This document shows positions 15,137 through 24,182 of a DNA stretch of 43,687 nt, in pieces. The position numbers and the translations under genes were made by a program. The notes below the pieces were generated by a model. It saw only the letters and a list, made by a program, of their open reading frames with translations, made no database searches and was not told the DNA's origin. Origin of the DNA: Pseudomonadota bacterium (GTDB lineage: Bacteria > Pseudomonadota > Alphaproteobacteria > Rhizobiales > Rhizobiaceae); assembly GCA_023399465.1 (NCBI GenBank), contig JAEWPB010000109.1, forward strand, positions 1 to 43,687. Reading direction: 5' to 3'. Within the stretch, counting starts at the first letter, position 1. Every line of letters begins with the position of its first letter.

Positions 15137-17362
15137 TCAGGCCACCTTCCATTGCGCTGGCAGTACGCGATTCACAAAAGCCAGAATAGCTGCCCGATCG
15201 AATATCGGAGCCGGCTGGCGATACCGGTTCAGCACGCTGCCGAGGATCGGCGCGTTGTTGACCCGAAGCCGGTCGATGGCGTCAGCGAAATCCTGCTCTT
15301 TCGTCGCCTCGAATGAAACCACCATGACGATAGAGTCAATATGGGGCGACAACCAGATTGCATCATCCACCGTTTGAATGGCCGGGGTGTCGACGACGAT
15401 CAGGTCGTATTCGCGGCGCAGGCTCATGAACAGCTTGTCGATCTCCTGCACGCTCAGCCTTTCGGAAATGACGTCGAGAAACGGCTGTCCCGGCACCCTG
15501 GCGATCACGGCCGGAAGCTCGTGCTGGCCGCCGAGAAATTCCGCGAGAGTCAGGTCCGGTTCCTCGGCCTTGAGCACCGCCGCTGCCCCGTCGTCCTTCG
15601 GGTCCAGATCGAGCAGCATCACCCGCAAGCCGTTCATCGCCGCCACTGTCGCCATGCCCAGCGCCGTCGTGGTCTTGCCTTCGCCGGGCGCGGCGGATGC
15701 GATCATCACGATCTTGCGCGACTTGCCTTCACCGATCGTTCGCCAGGCAAGGCACAGCGAGCGCATTGCCTCGGCAAAGGTCGAACCCGGGTTCTGAAGG
15801 AGATAGGCGGGCGTGTCGAAAGCGCCGGCTTTCGCCGTCGCACGCACATCGGGAATGCGCACGATGTTCGGACGCTGGGTGATCGCCTCGATATCCGGGA
15901 TCCGTCTCAACGTGCTGTCGAAGGCCTCGAGCACGAAAGCCAGGATCAGCGCCAGGATGGTCGATCCGGCGAAGCCGGCCGCAACCAGCATGCCGGGCTT
16001 GGGAAAGGTGGGCTTCGTCGGCACTTCCGCATAGGAGGCGATGCGGGCGGTGGCCTTCACCTCTTCCTGGTCGGGATTGAGGGTGCCGAGCCGCAGGATG
16101 ACCTGGTCGTAGCGCTTCTGCTCGCTCAGCAGGTCGCGCTCCAGCTCCCGTCGCCGGATCTCGGCGAGGTTGCGGTCGGCCATCCGCTCCTGCATCGTGG
16201 CGATCTCGTCCTCGAACTTCCGCACGCGCACGGTAGCGACCTTCGCGGAATTGTCGAGTTCCATCACGATCCGCTGGATCTCCTCCTCGATCATCTTGCG
16301 GTTCGAGGTGATTTCCGCGTCCGCCTTGACCACATCGGGATGGTTCCTGGCGAATTTCGAGCCGAGCTGGGCGCGCTCGCCCTGAAGCCGGCTCTGCTCG
16401 GTGCGCAATTGCGTCAGTAGTTCGGAGGTGAGGATCCGTCCGACGCCTTCGGTTCCGGTGGCTTCCAGCAATTGCTTGACCTCGTTGAACTTGGCGATGG
16501 CGCTTGCCTCGTCCACTCTGGCGAGAGTCAACTGCTCGTTCAGCTGTTCTACCCGGGCCCGCAGCAGATCGTCGCGCGGATCGAAGGTTAGATCGTTCGT
16601 GGTGGCAAAGGCGGCGATCTGGCGCTCCTTGTCGGCGATCGACTGGGCAAGCTCGTTGGACTGGTTGCGGAGATACTGAACCGTCTCGATGGTCGCGGCC
16701 TCCTTGAGGCTCGTGCTCCATTCGACATAGCGCGCCGCGATGGCATTGGCGATGATTGCGGCCTGGGCAGGATTGATGTGCTGCACCCGGATGGTCATCG
16801 CCAGGCTCTCGCCGCTGCGCGTGGCGGTGAAGGTGGACAGAAGATTGGTGATCGCGCGGTCACGCTGTACTGTTTCGGACAGGATGCGCTTCTGGATCGA
16901 ATTGGGATCGGCCTTGCTCTCGAAATTGCCGAACCAGGAGGCAAGCCAGCCCGGCGGCTTCGGCAGGAAGGTGTTGAAGATCGGATCCTCGATCAGGTTG
17001 AGGGAATCGACCACGGTGCCGACGAAAACGCGGGAGGCGATGACGTCGAGTTCGGTTTCCATGGCCGAGCGGTCGCGCTCCTGCTTCTGCAATTCGACGA
17101 CAGCCTCATAGGGGCGGGTATCGTTGCGGTCGAAGACCAGGGTCGACGAGGCCGTATAGATGCGAGTTAAGGTGAGTGCCGCCAGTAGGGCGAGGGCGGT
17201 GCCGATCGCAATGAAATACAGGATGAACCTGATGTGTCTGCGGAGCAGCTCGACGGCGTCGCGGAACCCGATCATCCTGCTTTGGTGAAGTTGCGCTTGT
17301 GCGGCTTCATCGAACCGGTCGGCAGCAAAGTATGTGTCGAACTTGTCGGCATTCTTGTGCAT
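15137..17362 (-). CDS. ExoP/Wzc-type polysaccharide co-polymerase with ATPase domain
   Basis: A 741-residue inner-membrane protein controlling chain length and export. A Wzz domain with a first membrane segment (about residues 48-68) leads into a long periplasmic coiled-coil region (residues ~190-440). A second membrane segment (about 467-487) follows the Pro-rich TKPTFPKPG. The cytoplasmic BY-kinase-type ATPase has Walker A SAAPGEGKTT near residue 560, a Walker A'-like LLDLDPKDD near residue 590 and Walker B LIVVDTPAI near residue 670. The C-terminal tail has only one Tyr, so the usual tyrosine cluster is missing. ATG 17362 begins the charged cytoplasmic tail MHKNADKFD; a 24-residue upstream extension looks non-coding. 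It is first in the unit with ugd and lpsL and divergent from the polymerase gene. Confidence 0.92.
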   Translation of the reverse strand: MHKNADKFDTYFAADRFDEAAQAQLHQSRMIGFRDAVELLRRHIRFILYFIAIGTALALLAALTLTRIYTASSTLVFDRNDTRPYEAVVELQKQERDRSAMETELDVIASRVFVGTVVDSLNLIEDPIFNTFLPKPPGWLASWFGNFESKADPNSIQKRILSETVQRDRAITNLLSTFTATRSGESLAMTIRVQHINPAQAAIIANAIAARYVEWSTSLKEAATIETVQYLRNQSNELAQSIADKERQIAAFATTNDLTFDPRDDLLRARVEQLNEQLTLARVDEASAIAKFNEVKQLLEATGTEGVGRILTSELLTQLRTEQSRLQGERAQLGSKFARNHPDVVKADAEITSNRKMIEEEIQRIVMELDNSAKVATVRVRKFEDEIATMQERMADRNLAEIRRRELERDLLSEQKRYDQVILRLGTLNPDQEEVKATARIASYAEVPTKPTFPKPGMLVAAGFAGSTILALILAFVLEAFDSTLRRIPDIEAITQRPNIVRIPDVRATAKAGAFDTPAYLLQNPGSTFAEAMRSLCLAWRTIGEGKSRKIVMIASAAPGEGKTTTALGMATVAAMNGLRVMLLDLDPKDDGAAAVLKAEEPDLTLAEFLGGQHELPAVIARVPGQPFLDVISERLSVQEIDKLFMSLRREYDLIVVDTPAIQTVDDAIWLSPHIDSIVMVVSFEATKEQDFADAIDRLRVNNAPILGSVLNRYRQPAPIFDRAAILAFVNRVLPAQWKVA

Positions 17363-17613
17363 GCCACCTCCAACAGCCCTACTTGCGCACAGTCGAACGG
17401 CGGCGTCCGGAAGGTGCCACCGTGCACGATGCAACGTTCATTTGCCTGTCGAATTTATGCAGAGTTGGGACTATATTTTCGTTTCATTAGAAAGTCACGA
17501 TAAATACGTTGGAACCGGAATGCCTTCCGGCGTCCATTGCGAGCGTCCGAGGCAGACCTTTTCAGACAGCGGCGATCCTTCCGTCACAACCATCAACGTC
17601 GGGATAGAGCAGC
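17363..17613. promoter_or_regulatory. Divergent promoter region between the ExoP-like and polymerase genes
   Basis: These 251 bases separate two divergent transcription units and must hold start sites for both. AT-rich patches lie at 17440-17510, including TATATT (17472-17477) and GATAAA (17499-17504), which could be -10 elements for the plus strand. No good -35 partner is seen at standard spacing, so no exact promoter is claimed. Confidence 0.45.
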
Positions 17614-18924
17614 ATGGCCGAAGAAGTTCCGATTGGCGTGGCGCCGGCTGTCCCGAGGCACTTTCCGCGCTGGATATCGCAGGCCTCGTCCGCAGCCGCG
17701 CCGCGGGTACGGTGGCTGGAACGCGCCGAATATACGGTGGCGCTTGCCGTCGTCTTCTTCTCGCCGATGAATTTTCTGCGCCTGCAGGCGTTCTACTTTA
17801 CGCTCAGCGACGCGTTTGCCTGCCTCTGCCTGATCCTGATGCTGGTCAACCGAAGCTGGCCGTTGCGACCGCTCGGGCCGCTGTGGACGAGCGCCTGGGG
17901 CGCCGGCTTCATCGTCTTCACCTCAAGCCTGCTCGTCAGCAGCCTGGTGAATGGCGATCCGCTGCGCGGGATGATCCTGGTCGGCCAGTACTTCTTCTCG
18001 TATTTCCTGCTGTTGCCGGTTCTTGTCGGACGGCCGATCGCCCAGACCACCGGCCTGGTGCGTGTCTACGTGCTGTCGGTATTCCTGATGTGCCTGCACG
18101 GCATCTATCTCGTCGAGTGGGACGGGCAGACGAACACAACCTTCGTCAGCGGCAGCGGGCGCCTCACCGGTTTCGTCGAGCGTGAAAACGAGTGCGGCGC
18201 GGTGATCGCCATGGCGATGGTGCTGTTCCTCTGGTTGGTCTCGACCGGAAGATTGCCGAAACCGCTGCCGGTGGTCGTGCTCCCGGTCATGCTCTATGCG
18301 GTCATGCTGACCGGTTCGAATACTGCGCTTGCGGCGTTTTCCTTCGCTCTCGCGGTCTATCTGCTGGCGACGCTCTCCTGGTCGCGCCTGGTGCTTTATG
18401 CCGCCGGCGTGGTCGGCGCCGTTATGCTGCTTGCGGCCCATGCCCGCGAATTCCTGCCCGCGGTGTTCCAGAAGCGGGTGCTGGGGGCGCTGGAAACCGG
18501 TGACCTCGCCCAGGCCGGCAGTTTCGACCATCGGCTCGAACTGATCTACGAGGCGCTCGAGCGCGCCGACGGCACGATGCTTCTCGGGGTCGGGGCCGAT
18601 CAGTACCAGGTCGCGAGCTTCCTCAACCAGCCGGTCCACAACCTCTATCTGCTGCTGTGGACGGAGGGCGGCCTGCTGTGCGTCATCGGTTTCCTGATGA
18701 TGCTGCTCAGCGGGCTGGGACCGGCGGCGGCGGCGTTCAAGACCCGCAACGGCTTCATGTATGCGGTGTGCACCTTCAGCATGATCTCGATGTTCCTGCT
18801 GTTCATCAATGCTTTTCCGCATGTCTACGGCCGCTTCTGGGCGGTGCCGGTGCTGCTCGGGGTCGCGGTCAGCGTGGCCTATATCCGGACCGGCGAACGC
18901 CGGCGCTTGCCGGCGCGCTTCTGA
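17614..18924 (+). CDS. ExoQ/Wzy-like polysaccharide polymerase (O-antigen ligase superfamily)
   Basis: A 436-residue inner-membrane protein with about 11-12 hydrophobic segments spread over its length. A large periplasmic loop in the second half (about residues 275-350) contains FDHRLELIYEALERADGTMLLGVGADQY. This layout and loop position match Wzy polymerases and O-antigen ligases, and the length is close to ExoQ of Sinorhizobium. It most likely polymerises lipid-linked repeat units delivered by the flippase, under control of the ExoP-like protein encoded divergently. Sequence conservation in Wzy is low, so ligase versus polymerase cannot be told by motif. The context, with no lipid A core genes nearby, favours polymerase. 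The gene ends 27 bases from the convergent lyase gene. Confidence 0.85.
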   Translation: MAEEVPIGVAPAVPRHFPRWISQASSAAAPRVRWLERAEYTVALAVVFFSPMNFLRLQAFYFTLSDAFACLCLILMLVNRSWPLRPLGPLWTSAWGAGFIVFTSSLLVSSLVNGDPLRGMILVGQYFFSYFLLLPVLVGRPIAQTTGLVRVYVLSVFLMCLHGIYLVEWDGQTNTTFVSGSGRLTGFVERENECGAVIAMAMVLFLWLVSTGRLPKPLPVVVLPVMLYAVMLTGSNTALAAFSFALAVYLLATLSWSRLVLYAAGVVGAVMLLAAHAREFLPAVFQKRVLGALETGDLAQAGSFDHRLELIYEALERADGTMLLGVGADQYQVASFLNQPVHNLYLLLWTEGGLLCVIGFLMMLLSGLGPAAAAFKTRNGFMYAVCTFSMISMFLLFINAFPHVYGRFWAVPVLLGVAVSVAYIRTGERRRLPARF

Positions 18925-18951
18925 TACAGCCGAATCCAGCGAGCGCGGGGG

Positions 18952-20319
18952 CTATTGCGGATAGCGCCCTGCGACACGTTCGTCGGAAAGCCACTGCATG
19001 AAGCGGTCGAAATTGCTGAAGCCGCTGCCGTCGGAAACGATCCAAGGGTCGTAGACGCCGGGATCGGCGCCGAATTCGGCCTCGACGCTGTCGGCCATGC
19101 CGTCGCCGTCGGCATCGACATAGGCAGTGCCGGGCTCTATCGGCGGCAGGTCTCCGGGCTCCGATTTCATCGAGCCGCGCCCGCTGCTGCCGATGGGCCC
19201 GATCTCCTCGATCAGCCGGCGGTCGACCGCATCGCGCGGGAAAGCGCCTGAGCGTTCGGTCACTTCGCGATAGGCCGCGGTCGCGCCGCCGATATCGGTG
19301 ACCGTCAGCGGGCAGGGCGGCGTGGCGACCATGTGCGGCTCGGTGTCGGCGGCAATCATAACGACCGACTTGTCGCCCGGCGCCCAGGCCTCGTTGCCGC
19401 TTGCGAAGATCTGCGGCGGATCGGCGCTCTCGGTGTCGTTCCAGTTGATGGCAAAGGTCTCCCTGATGGTGCTGGGGCCGGCCTTGAAATAGTTGCCGAC
19501 ATAGGAGATCGGCGTGCCGCCGGCATATTGCGAGAAGATCTCGCCCCATTCCGAGCGGGCGTTATAGAGCAAGTTGTTGACGATCTCGATGCATGAGCCG
19601 CCAAAATGATTGTTGTCGGGATTGCGGTCGCGATTGGAAATGCAGGCATTGCGCCAGAAGCTGATACGCTGCGGCCTGGTCGGATCCGAGCCGAGCAGCG
19701 CGCATTTGCTGTGCTTGTTCAGTCCTTCGCCAAACAGCGAATAGGCGACCGTCAGATCGGTGGCGTCGGCATAGGAGTTGAAGTTTTCGTCGGTCGCCCA
19801 CGACCCCGAGACGTGGTCGACATAGACATTGCGACTGGCCTCGACGGTCAGGGCGTCGACATTGCGGACCGTATTGGCAAAGCGCGGCCGGATGCGAACA
19901 TGGCGGAGGATGACGTCGGAGGCGCCCTTGATGATGATCGGCGTTTTCTTGTCGGCCTCGGAGGAATGGTCGATGGTGATCAGGATGCCGTCGCCGGGAG
20001 CGCTCTGGCCGACGATGGAGAGATCGCTGTTGCTCCGCTCGATCATGATCGGCCGCTTCAGGTGGATGACGCCGCCGACCCGGAAGACACAGGTTCGCGG
20101 GCCGGTTTCCCTGACGCAGGCGCGCAGGCTGCCGATCCCGGAATCGTCGAGATTGGTCACCATCACGATTCGGCCTCCACGGCCGCCTTGCGCCATGGCG
20201 CCGTGGCCCTCGGCCCCCGGAAACGCCGGAAACGGCTTGGCTGCAGCGTTCGAAAGGGACGCCGGGAGGAACGCGATGGCAAGCAGCGCGGCGGGTATTC
20301 CATGGCGAAACTGGTGCAC
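18952..20319 (-). CDS. Secreted pectate-lyase-like beta-helix protein
   Basis: A 455-residue exported protein of the right-handed beta-helix, polysaccharide lyase family 1-like group. A signal peptide (about residues 1-26, cleavage after the Ala run before KPFPAFPG) precedes the family start FPGAEGHGAMAQGGRGG and VTNLDDSGIGSLRACV. Helix coils with repeated short beta-strands follow (DVILRHVRIRP, NVYVDHVSGSWATDENF, IEIVNNLLYN). The C-terminus has an Asp-rich calcium-type loop, YVDADGDGMADSVEAEFG, typical of these enzymes. The GTG start at 20319 is preceded by GGAGG. The family cleaves polygalacturonate by beta-elimination. Inside a locus that also makes UDP-galacturonate it may be a depolymerase for the encoded polymer rather than a plant-pectin enzyme; substrate unproven. 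Confidence 0.85.
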   Translation of the reverse strand: MHQFRHGIPAALLAIAFLPASLSNAAAKPFPAFPGAEGHGAMAQGGRGGRIVMVTNLDDSGIGSLRACVRETGPRTCVFRVGGVIHLKRPIMIERSNSDLSIVGQSAPGDGILITIDHSSEADKKTPIIIKGASDVILRHVRIRPRFANTVRNVDALTVEASRNVYVDHVSGSWATDENFNSYADATDLTVAYSLFGEGLNKHSKCALLGSDPTRPQRISFWRNACISNRDRNPDNNHFGGSCIEIVNNLLYNARSEWGEIFSQYAGGTPISYVGNYFKAGPSTIRETFAINWNDTESADPPQIFASGNEAWAPGDKSVVMIAADTEPHMVATPPCPLTVTDIGGATAAYREVTERSGAFPRDAVDRRLIEEIGPIGSSGRGSMKSEPGDLPPIEPGTAYVDADGDGMADSVEAEFGADPGVYDPWIVSDGSGFSNFDRFMQWLSDERVAGRYPQ

Positions 20320-20803
20320 GCCTCGACCTCCACGGGTGGTGAGCCATTTGATGGGCGAGCTCGCAGTAAAGCTTATTTCTGGTTGCTTATATAGCGCAAA
20401 CGCTCATCGCGCGGTGGCCCTTCACGAATGAATAACGATGGAAAGCAAATTTGGCGGCCTCGACGACATTTTCGTTTACAATAGATGAGTGCTCGCTAAC
20501 ATGATCGTGCGGTGCCCATGGGACACAGATCTTCGCTCTCTGCGAAGCAATGGGCAGTGCTACGGACAAGCGCAGAAAATGGGAGCCCATCCGCGGAGAA
20601 GGGCGGGCTTCTGCAAGCTGGATTTGCATCTCGACAATGGAATCTTTGGCGCCGAGCGGCGCCAGGGACGTGTACCGTTTGGCTGCTTCATGCGGCCGCG
20701 GCGCAAGCCGCTGGCCGTTTGTAGCGGTGGTGGTCTCGTGGCGGTTTCGCGCATCGGCAAGGATGGGCGGGCGGCGTGTTCGGTTGTTTGCCGGGGGTCA
20801 GCG
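20320..20803. other. Long intergenic region upstream of the 4,6-dehydratase and lyase genes
   Basis: These 484 bases lie between the divergent lyase and dehydratase starts. The part at about 20360-20490 is AT-richer than its surroundings and includes TACAAT (20477-20482), a possible -10 for the plus strand without a good -35. In-frame starts exist upstream for the dehydratase (from 20489), but the predicted extra residues are Arg/Cys/Gly-rich and unlike any family N-terminus. The remaining short ORFs look non-coding. I see no RNA gene or strong hairpin. Confidence 0.5.
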
Positions 20804-22939
20804 ATGGCGCGCGATGCTCAGTATGTAAAGCAACGGCTGTTCTTTTCCCGCCTGCTGAATGCCAGACAGCGCCTGCACCAGAGCATTCGCAGCGTTTCCA
20901 GCAAAAGCAGCAACAAATCCATCCTGGCCGGACTGAAGATCGTGGCCAAGCGGCGCATCAGGTCGTCTGTCCGCAACACCCGGATCCACTACAGGCTTTA
21001 CATGGTTGATATCGCCGCGGTGGCGATCACCCTGATGGTGGCGCTGCTGCTGCGCTTCGGCGTGCTGTCGCTCTATACCAATCCCGAGCAGGCCCGCGGC
21101 TTCGTGATCGCCGGACCGGTCTATGTGCTGCTGTGCGCGATCGTCTTCCCCTTTGCCGGGCTCTACAGCCGCAACTGGCGCTACGGCTCGATCTCCGACC
21201 TGTTCTCCATCCTGAAAGCGGTATCGTTGGCCTCCGTGCTGCTGGTTTGCGTGCTGTTTCTCGCGATCCGGCTCGAGACCATCCCGCGCAGCGTGGTCGT
21301 GCTCGAAGCGATGATGCTGGTCGCGCTGTTGACGCTGGCGCGCCTCAGCTTCCGTCTTGACGAGTTGCGCGGCTTCGTCCCGGCGCTGACCGCCGATGGC
21401 GCGCGTTCGGAAAAGAGCATCCCGATGCTGCTGGTCGGCGCCGGCGATGCCGCCGATCTCTATCTCCGTGCCCTGCGGCGCGATCTCAACTCGACCTACT
21501 GGCCGGTCGGTTTCCTCGATGCCAACAGCGCGCTCCAGGGCATGACGCTCCGCAGCGTTCCCATCCTCGGCACGATGGAGGACTTCGACACGGTCGTCGG
21601 CGAGTTGCGCCAGCAGGACCAGATGCCGCGCCACGTCGTTTTCACGGAGTCGCCGTCGCGCCTCGGCGAAGCGTCCGCGGAGCAGTTGATCCAGAAGGCG
21701 GAGAAGCTCGGCATGACGGTGTCGCGGCTTGCCCGACCGACCGAGTTGAAAAGCCCGCGGGTGGAAAACCGCTTCGAGCTGAAGTCCATCGAACTGACGG
21801 ACCTGCTGGAGCGACCGCAAACGGCGCTCGACACCGAGGCGATCAAGCGCTTCATCCACGGGCGCCGGGTGCTGGTGACCGGGGCCGGCGGCTCGATCGG
21901 CAGCGAACTGACCCTGCAGATCGCCGCCTGCGGGCCGGCAGAGATCGTGATGATCGAGAACTGCGAGTTCAATCTCTACTCGATCGACATGGAGCTCAGC
22001 GAACGGTTTCCCGATGTCCAGCGGGCGAGCTATCTCTGCAACATCCGCCGTCCGAAGCGGGTCGACGAGATCTTCGACCGGCACATGCCGGAACTGGTAT
22101 TCCATGCGGCGGCGCTCAAGCATGTGCCGATGGTCGAGCTCAACCCCTGCGAAGGTGTGCTGACCAATTCGATCGGCACGATGAACGTCGCGACTGCGGC
22201 AAGCCGGACGGGCGCCCTGGCGATGGTCCAGGTCTCGACCGACAAGGTGGTGAATTCGACCAGCGTGATGGGGGCGACCAAGCGGTTGGCCGAGCTCTAC
22301 TGCCAGGCGCTCGATCTTGACGGTTTCGATGGCGGAGGCCCACGGTTCATGACCGTGCGCTTCGGCAACGTGCTCGGTTCGAGCGGTTCGCTCATTCCGC
22401 TTTTCCGGCGCCAGCTTGCCAATGGCGGTCCGCTGACGGTGACGGACCCGCGCATGACGCGGTTCTTCATGACCATTCGCGAGGCGGTGGAACTGACCCT
22501 GCAGGCCTCCTCCTACGGTTTCGAGCAGCGGCTCGGGCGCGGTGAGATCTTCGTCCTCGACATGGGCGAGCCGATCCCGATCATCGACATCGCCCGGCGG
22601 ATGATCCGCCTTGCCGGCTATACGCCCGACAAGGAAATCGGCATCAAGATCGTCGGCTGCCGGCCGGGCGAAAAGCTCTATGAGGAGCTGTTCGATGCCA
22701 GCGAGACGCGGGTCGCATCACCGGTGCCGGGTGTTCTCGGCGCAGTGACGAGCCCCGTTCCGCTCCGCACGTTGAAGCGGGCCTTCGCCCGGCTGCAGCA
22801 TCACGCCGAGGAAGGCGACGTACCGGGAATTCTGGCGATCCTGCGCGAACTGTTGCCGGCCTATCGGCGCGATGCCGCCAATGACAGCACCGCAGGGAGC
22901 AAGGCGTCGGCTGCGGGGTCGGCGAAAGGACGAAGCTAG
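20804..22939 (+). CDS. Membrane-bound UDP-GlcNAc 4,6-dehydratase-like protein (WbpM/PglF/CapD family)
   Basis: A 711-residue nucleotide-sugar dehydratase anchored in the inner membrane. Four hydrophobic segments lie at about residues 66-190, a CoA-binding-like Rossmann domain starts at MLLVGAGDAADLYLRAL (about residue 209), and the catalytic SDR domain starts at VTGAGGSIGSELTLQI (about residue 359). The active site STDKVVNSTSVMGATKR shows the family's Met in place of the usual SDR Tyr, followed by Lys. VRFGNVLGSSGS and CRPGEKLYEEL are also typical. It likely makes UDP-4-keto-6-deoxy-GlcNAc, the substrate for a DegT aminotransferase such as the one at 30.8 kb. ATG 20804 follows GGGGGTCAGC; longer in-frame starts look non-coding. 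Confidence 0.9.
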   Translation: MARDAQYVKQRLFFSRLLNARQRLHQSIRSVSSKSSNKSILAGLKIVAKRRIRSSVRNTRIHYRLYMVDIAAVAITLMVALLLRFGVLSLYTNPEQARGFVIAGPVYVLLCAIVFPFAGLYSRNWRYGSISDLFSILKAVSLASVLLVCVLFLAIRLETIPRSVVVLEAMMLVALLTLARLSFRLDELRGFVPALTADGARSEKSIPMLLVGAGDAADLYLRALRRDLNSTYWPVGFLDANSALQGMTLRSVPILGTMEDFDTVVGELRQQDQMPRHVVFTESPSRLGEASAEQLIQKAEKLGMTVSRLARPTELKSPRVENRFELKSIELTDLLERPQTALDTEAIKRFIHGRRVLVTGAGGSIGSELTLQIAACGPAEIVMIENCEFNLYSIDMELSERFPDVQRASYLCNIRRPKRVDEIFDRHMPELVFHAAALKHVPMVELNPCEGVLTNSIGTMNVATAASRTGALAMVQVSTDKVVNSTSVMGATKRLAELYCQALDLDGFDGGGPRFMTVRFGNVLGSSGSLIPLFRRQLANGGPLTVTDPRMTRFFMTIREAVELTLQASSYGFEQRLGRGEIFVLDMGEPIPIIDIARRMIRLAGYTPDKEIGIKIVGCRPGEKLYEELFDASETRVASPVPGVLGAVTSPVPLRTLKRAFARLQHHAEEGDVPGILAILRELLPAYRRDAANDSTAGSKASAAGSAKGRS

Positions 22940-23021
22940 CTGTTGGAAGTTCCCGCACGTCGGGCGAAATCCGCGGTTATGTGGACGAGTTGGTTGTCTC
23001 GAACGATCTGGTGGTTGCGGC

Positions 23022-24182
23022 TTGCCTAGATTGCACGTTCTCAATTGCATAACCGGGCTCAATCTTGGCGGTGCCGAGCTGATGCTTGCGCGCTACCTGC
23101 GCGGATTGGGCGGCGAAAGCTTTGTCGAGCCCTCGGTGCTGTCGCTGATGACGCCGGGGCCGGTCAGTGAGCGTATCGCCGCCCTGGGTATCGGCATCCA
23201 GACACTGGCGATGCGCGAGGCACGGCCGCGGCTTGGGGCGCTGGCCGGTCTGCGCCGCGCCTGCAGTAACACCGATCCGGCGCTGCTCCACGGCTGGATG
23301 TATCACGGCAATCTCGCCGCCAGCATTGCCGCCATGCTGCACCGGCGCCAGCCGGTGATCTGGAGCGTTCATCATTCGCTGGACGATATCGACACCGAGA
23401 AGCCGATGACGCGATGGCTGATCCGGCTTTTGGCGCGCCTGTCCGCGCGCACCGCGGCGATTTCCTATTGTTCGCGGGTCTCCGCTGACCAGCATGAACG
23501 GCTGGGCTTCGACGTTTCCAAGCGGCGGGTGATCCCGAACGGCATCGATTGCTCGGAGTTCCGGCCCGATGCGCGGGCGGGCGCTTTGCTGCGGCGCGAA
23601 CTTGGCATTCCCGCGACGCGACTGCTGGTCGGCAATGTCGCCCGGGCCCACCCGATGAAGGACCATGGCGGTTTCGTCAGGATGATCGGCCATCTCCTCG
23701 CGCGCGGTTTCGACGTGCAGGGGGTGATCGTCGGCGCCGGGCACGAAGCGGGCGTTGCCCGTGGCGTCGCCGCCGAACTCGGCATATCGGAACGCATCAC
23801 CACCGCAGGAACGCGCGACGACATGGCGGCGATCGTTCCGGGCTTCGATCTCTACGCACTTTCCTCGGCCTGGGGCGAGGCCTTTCCGCTTTCGGTCGCC
23901 GAGGCGATGGCCTGCGGCGTCCCGGCAATCGTCACCGATGTCGGCGATTGCGGCTGGCTGGTGGGCACCGGCGAACTGGTGACCCCGCCGCGCACACCCG
24001 CGGCCCAGGCGGAAGCCGCGGCACGCCTGCTTGCGCTTTCCGCTACCGCCCGCCGGCAGGTCGGCGCCAGCGCCCGCCGCCGGATCGTCGAGAAGTTTTC
24101 ACTTGAAAATTATGTGCACCTGCACCTCGACATCTACGATGAAGCGCTTGCCGCCCACGCCTGCAGGGAGGCTGTCGCATGA
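23022..24182 (+). CDS. Glycosyltransferase family 4
   Basis: A GT-B retaining glycosyltransferase of about 386 residues. The start is uncertain. The conserved N-terminus LHVLNCITGLNLGGAELML is preceded in frame only by TTG codons at 23022 and 23031; the nearest in-frame ATG (22872) lies inside the dehydratase gene and its translation looks non-coding. TTG at 23022 is therefore proposed. The donor domain begins near residue 195 (RLLVGNVARAHPMKDHGGF), and the EX7E-like element EAFPLSVAEAM is near residue 285, followed by CGVPAIVTDVGD. The last bases overlap the next GT gene (ATGA at 24179-24182). It probably adds one sugar of the repeat unit; donor unknown. Confidence 0.85.
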   Translation: MPRLHVLNCITGLNLGGAELMLARYLRGLGGESFVEPSVLSLMTPGPVSERIAALGIGIQTLAMREARPRLGALAGLRRACSNTDPALLHGWMYHGNLAASIAAMLHRRQPVIWSVHHSLDDIDTEKPMTRWLIRLLARLSARTAAISYCSRVSADQHERLGFDVSKRRVIPNGIDCSEFRPDARAGALLRRELGIPATRLLVGNVARAHPMKDHGGFVRMIGHLLARGFDVQGVIVGAGHEAGVARGVAAELGISERITTAGTRDDMAAIVPGFDLYALSSAWGEAFPLSVAEAMACGVPAIVTDVGDCGWLVGTGELVTPPRTPAAQAEAAARLLALSATARRQVGASARRRIVEKFSLENYVHLHLDIYDEALAAHACREAVA

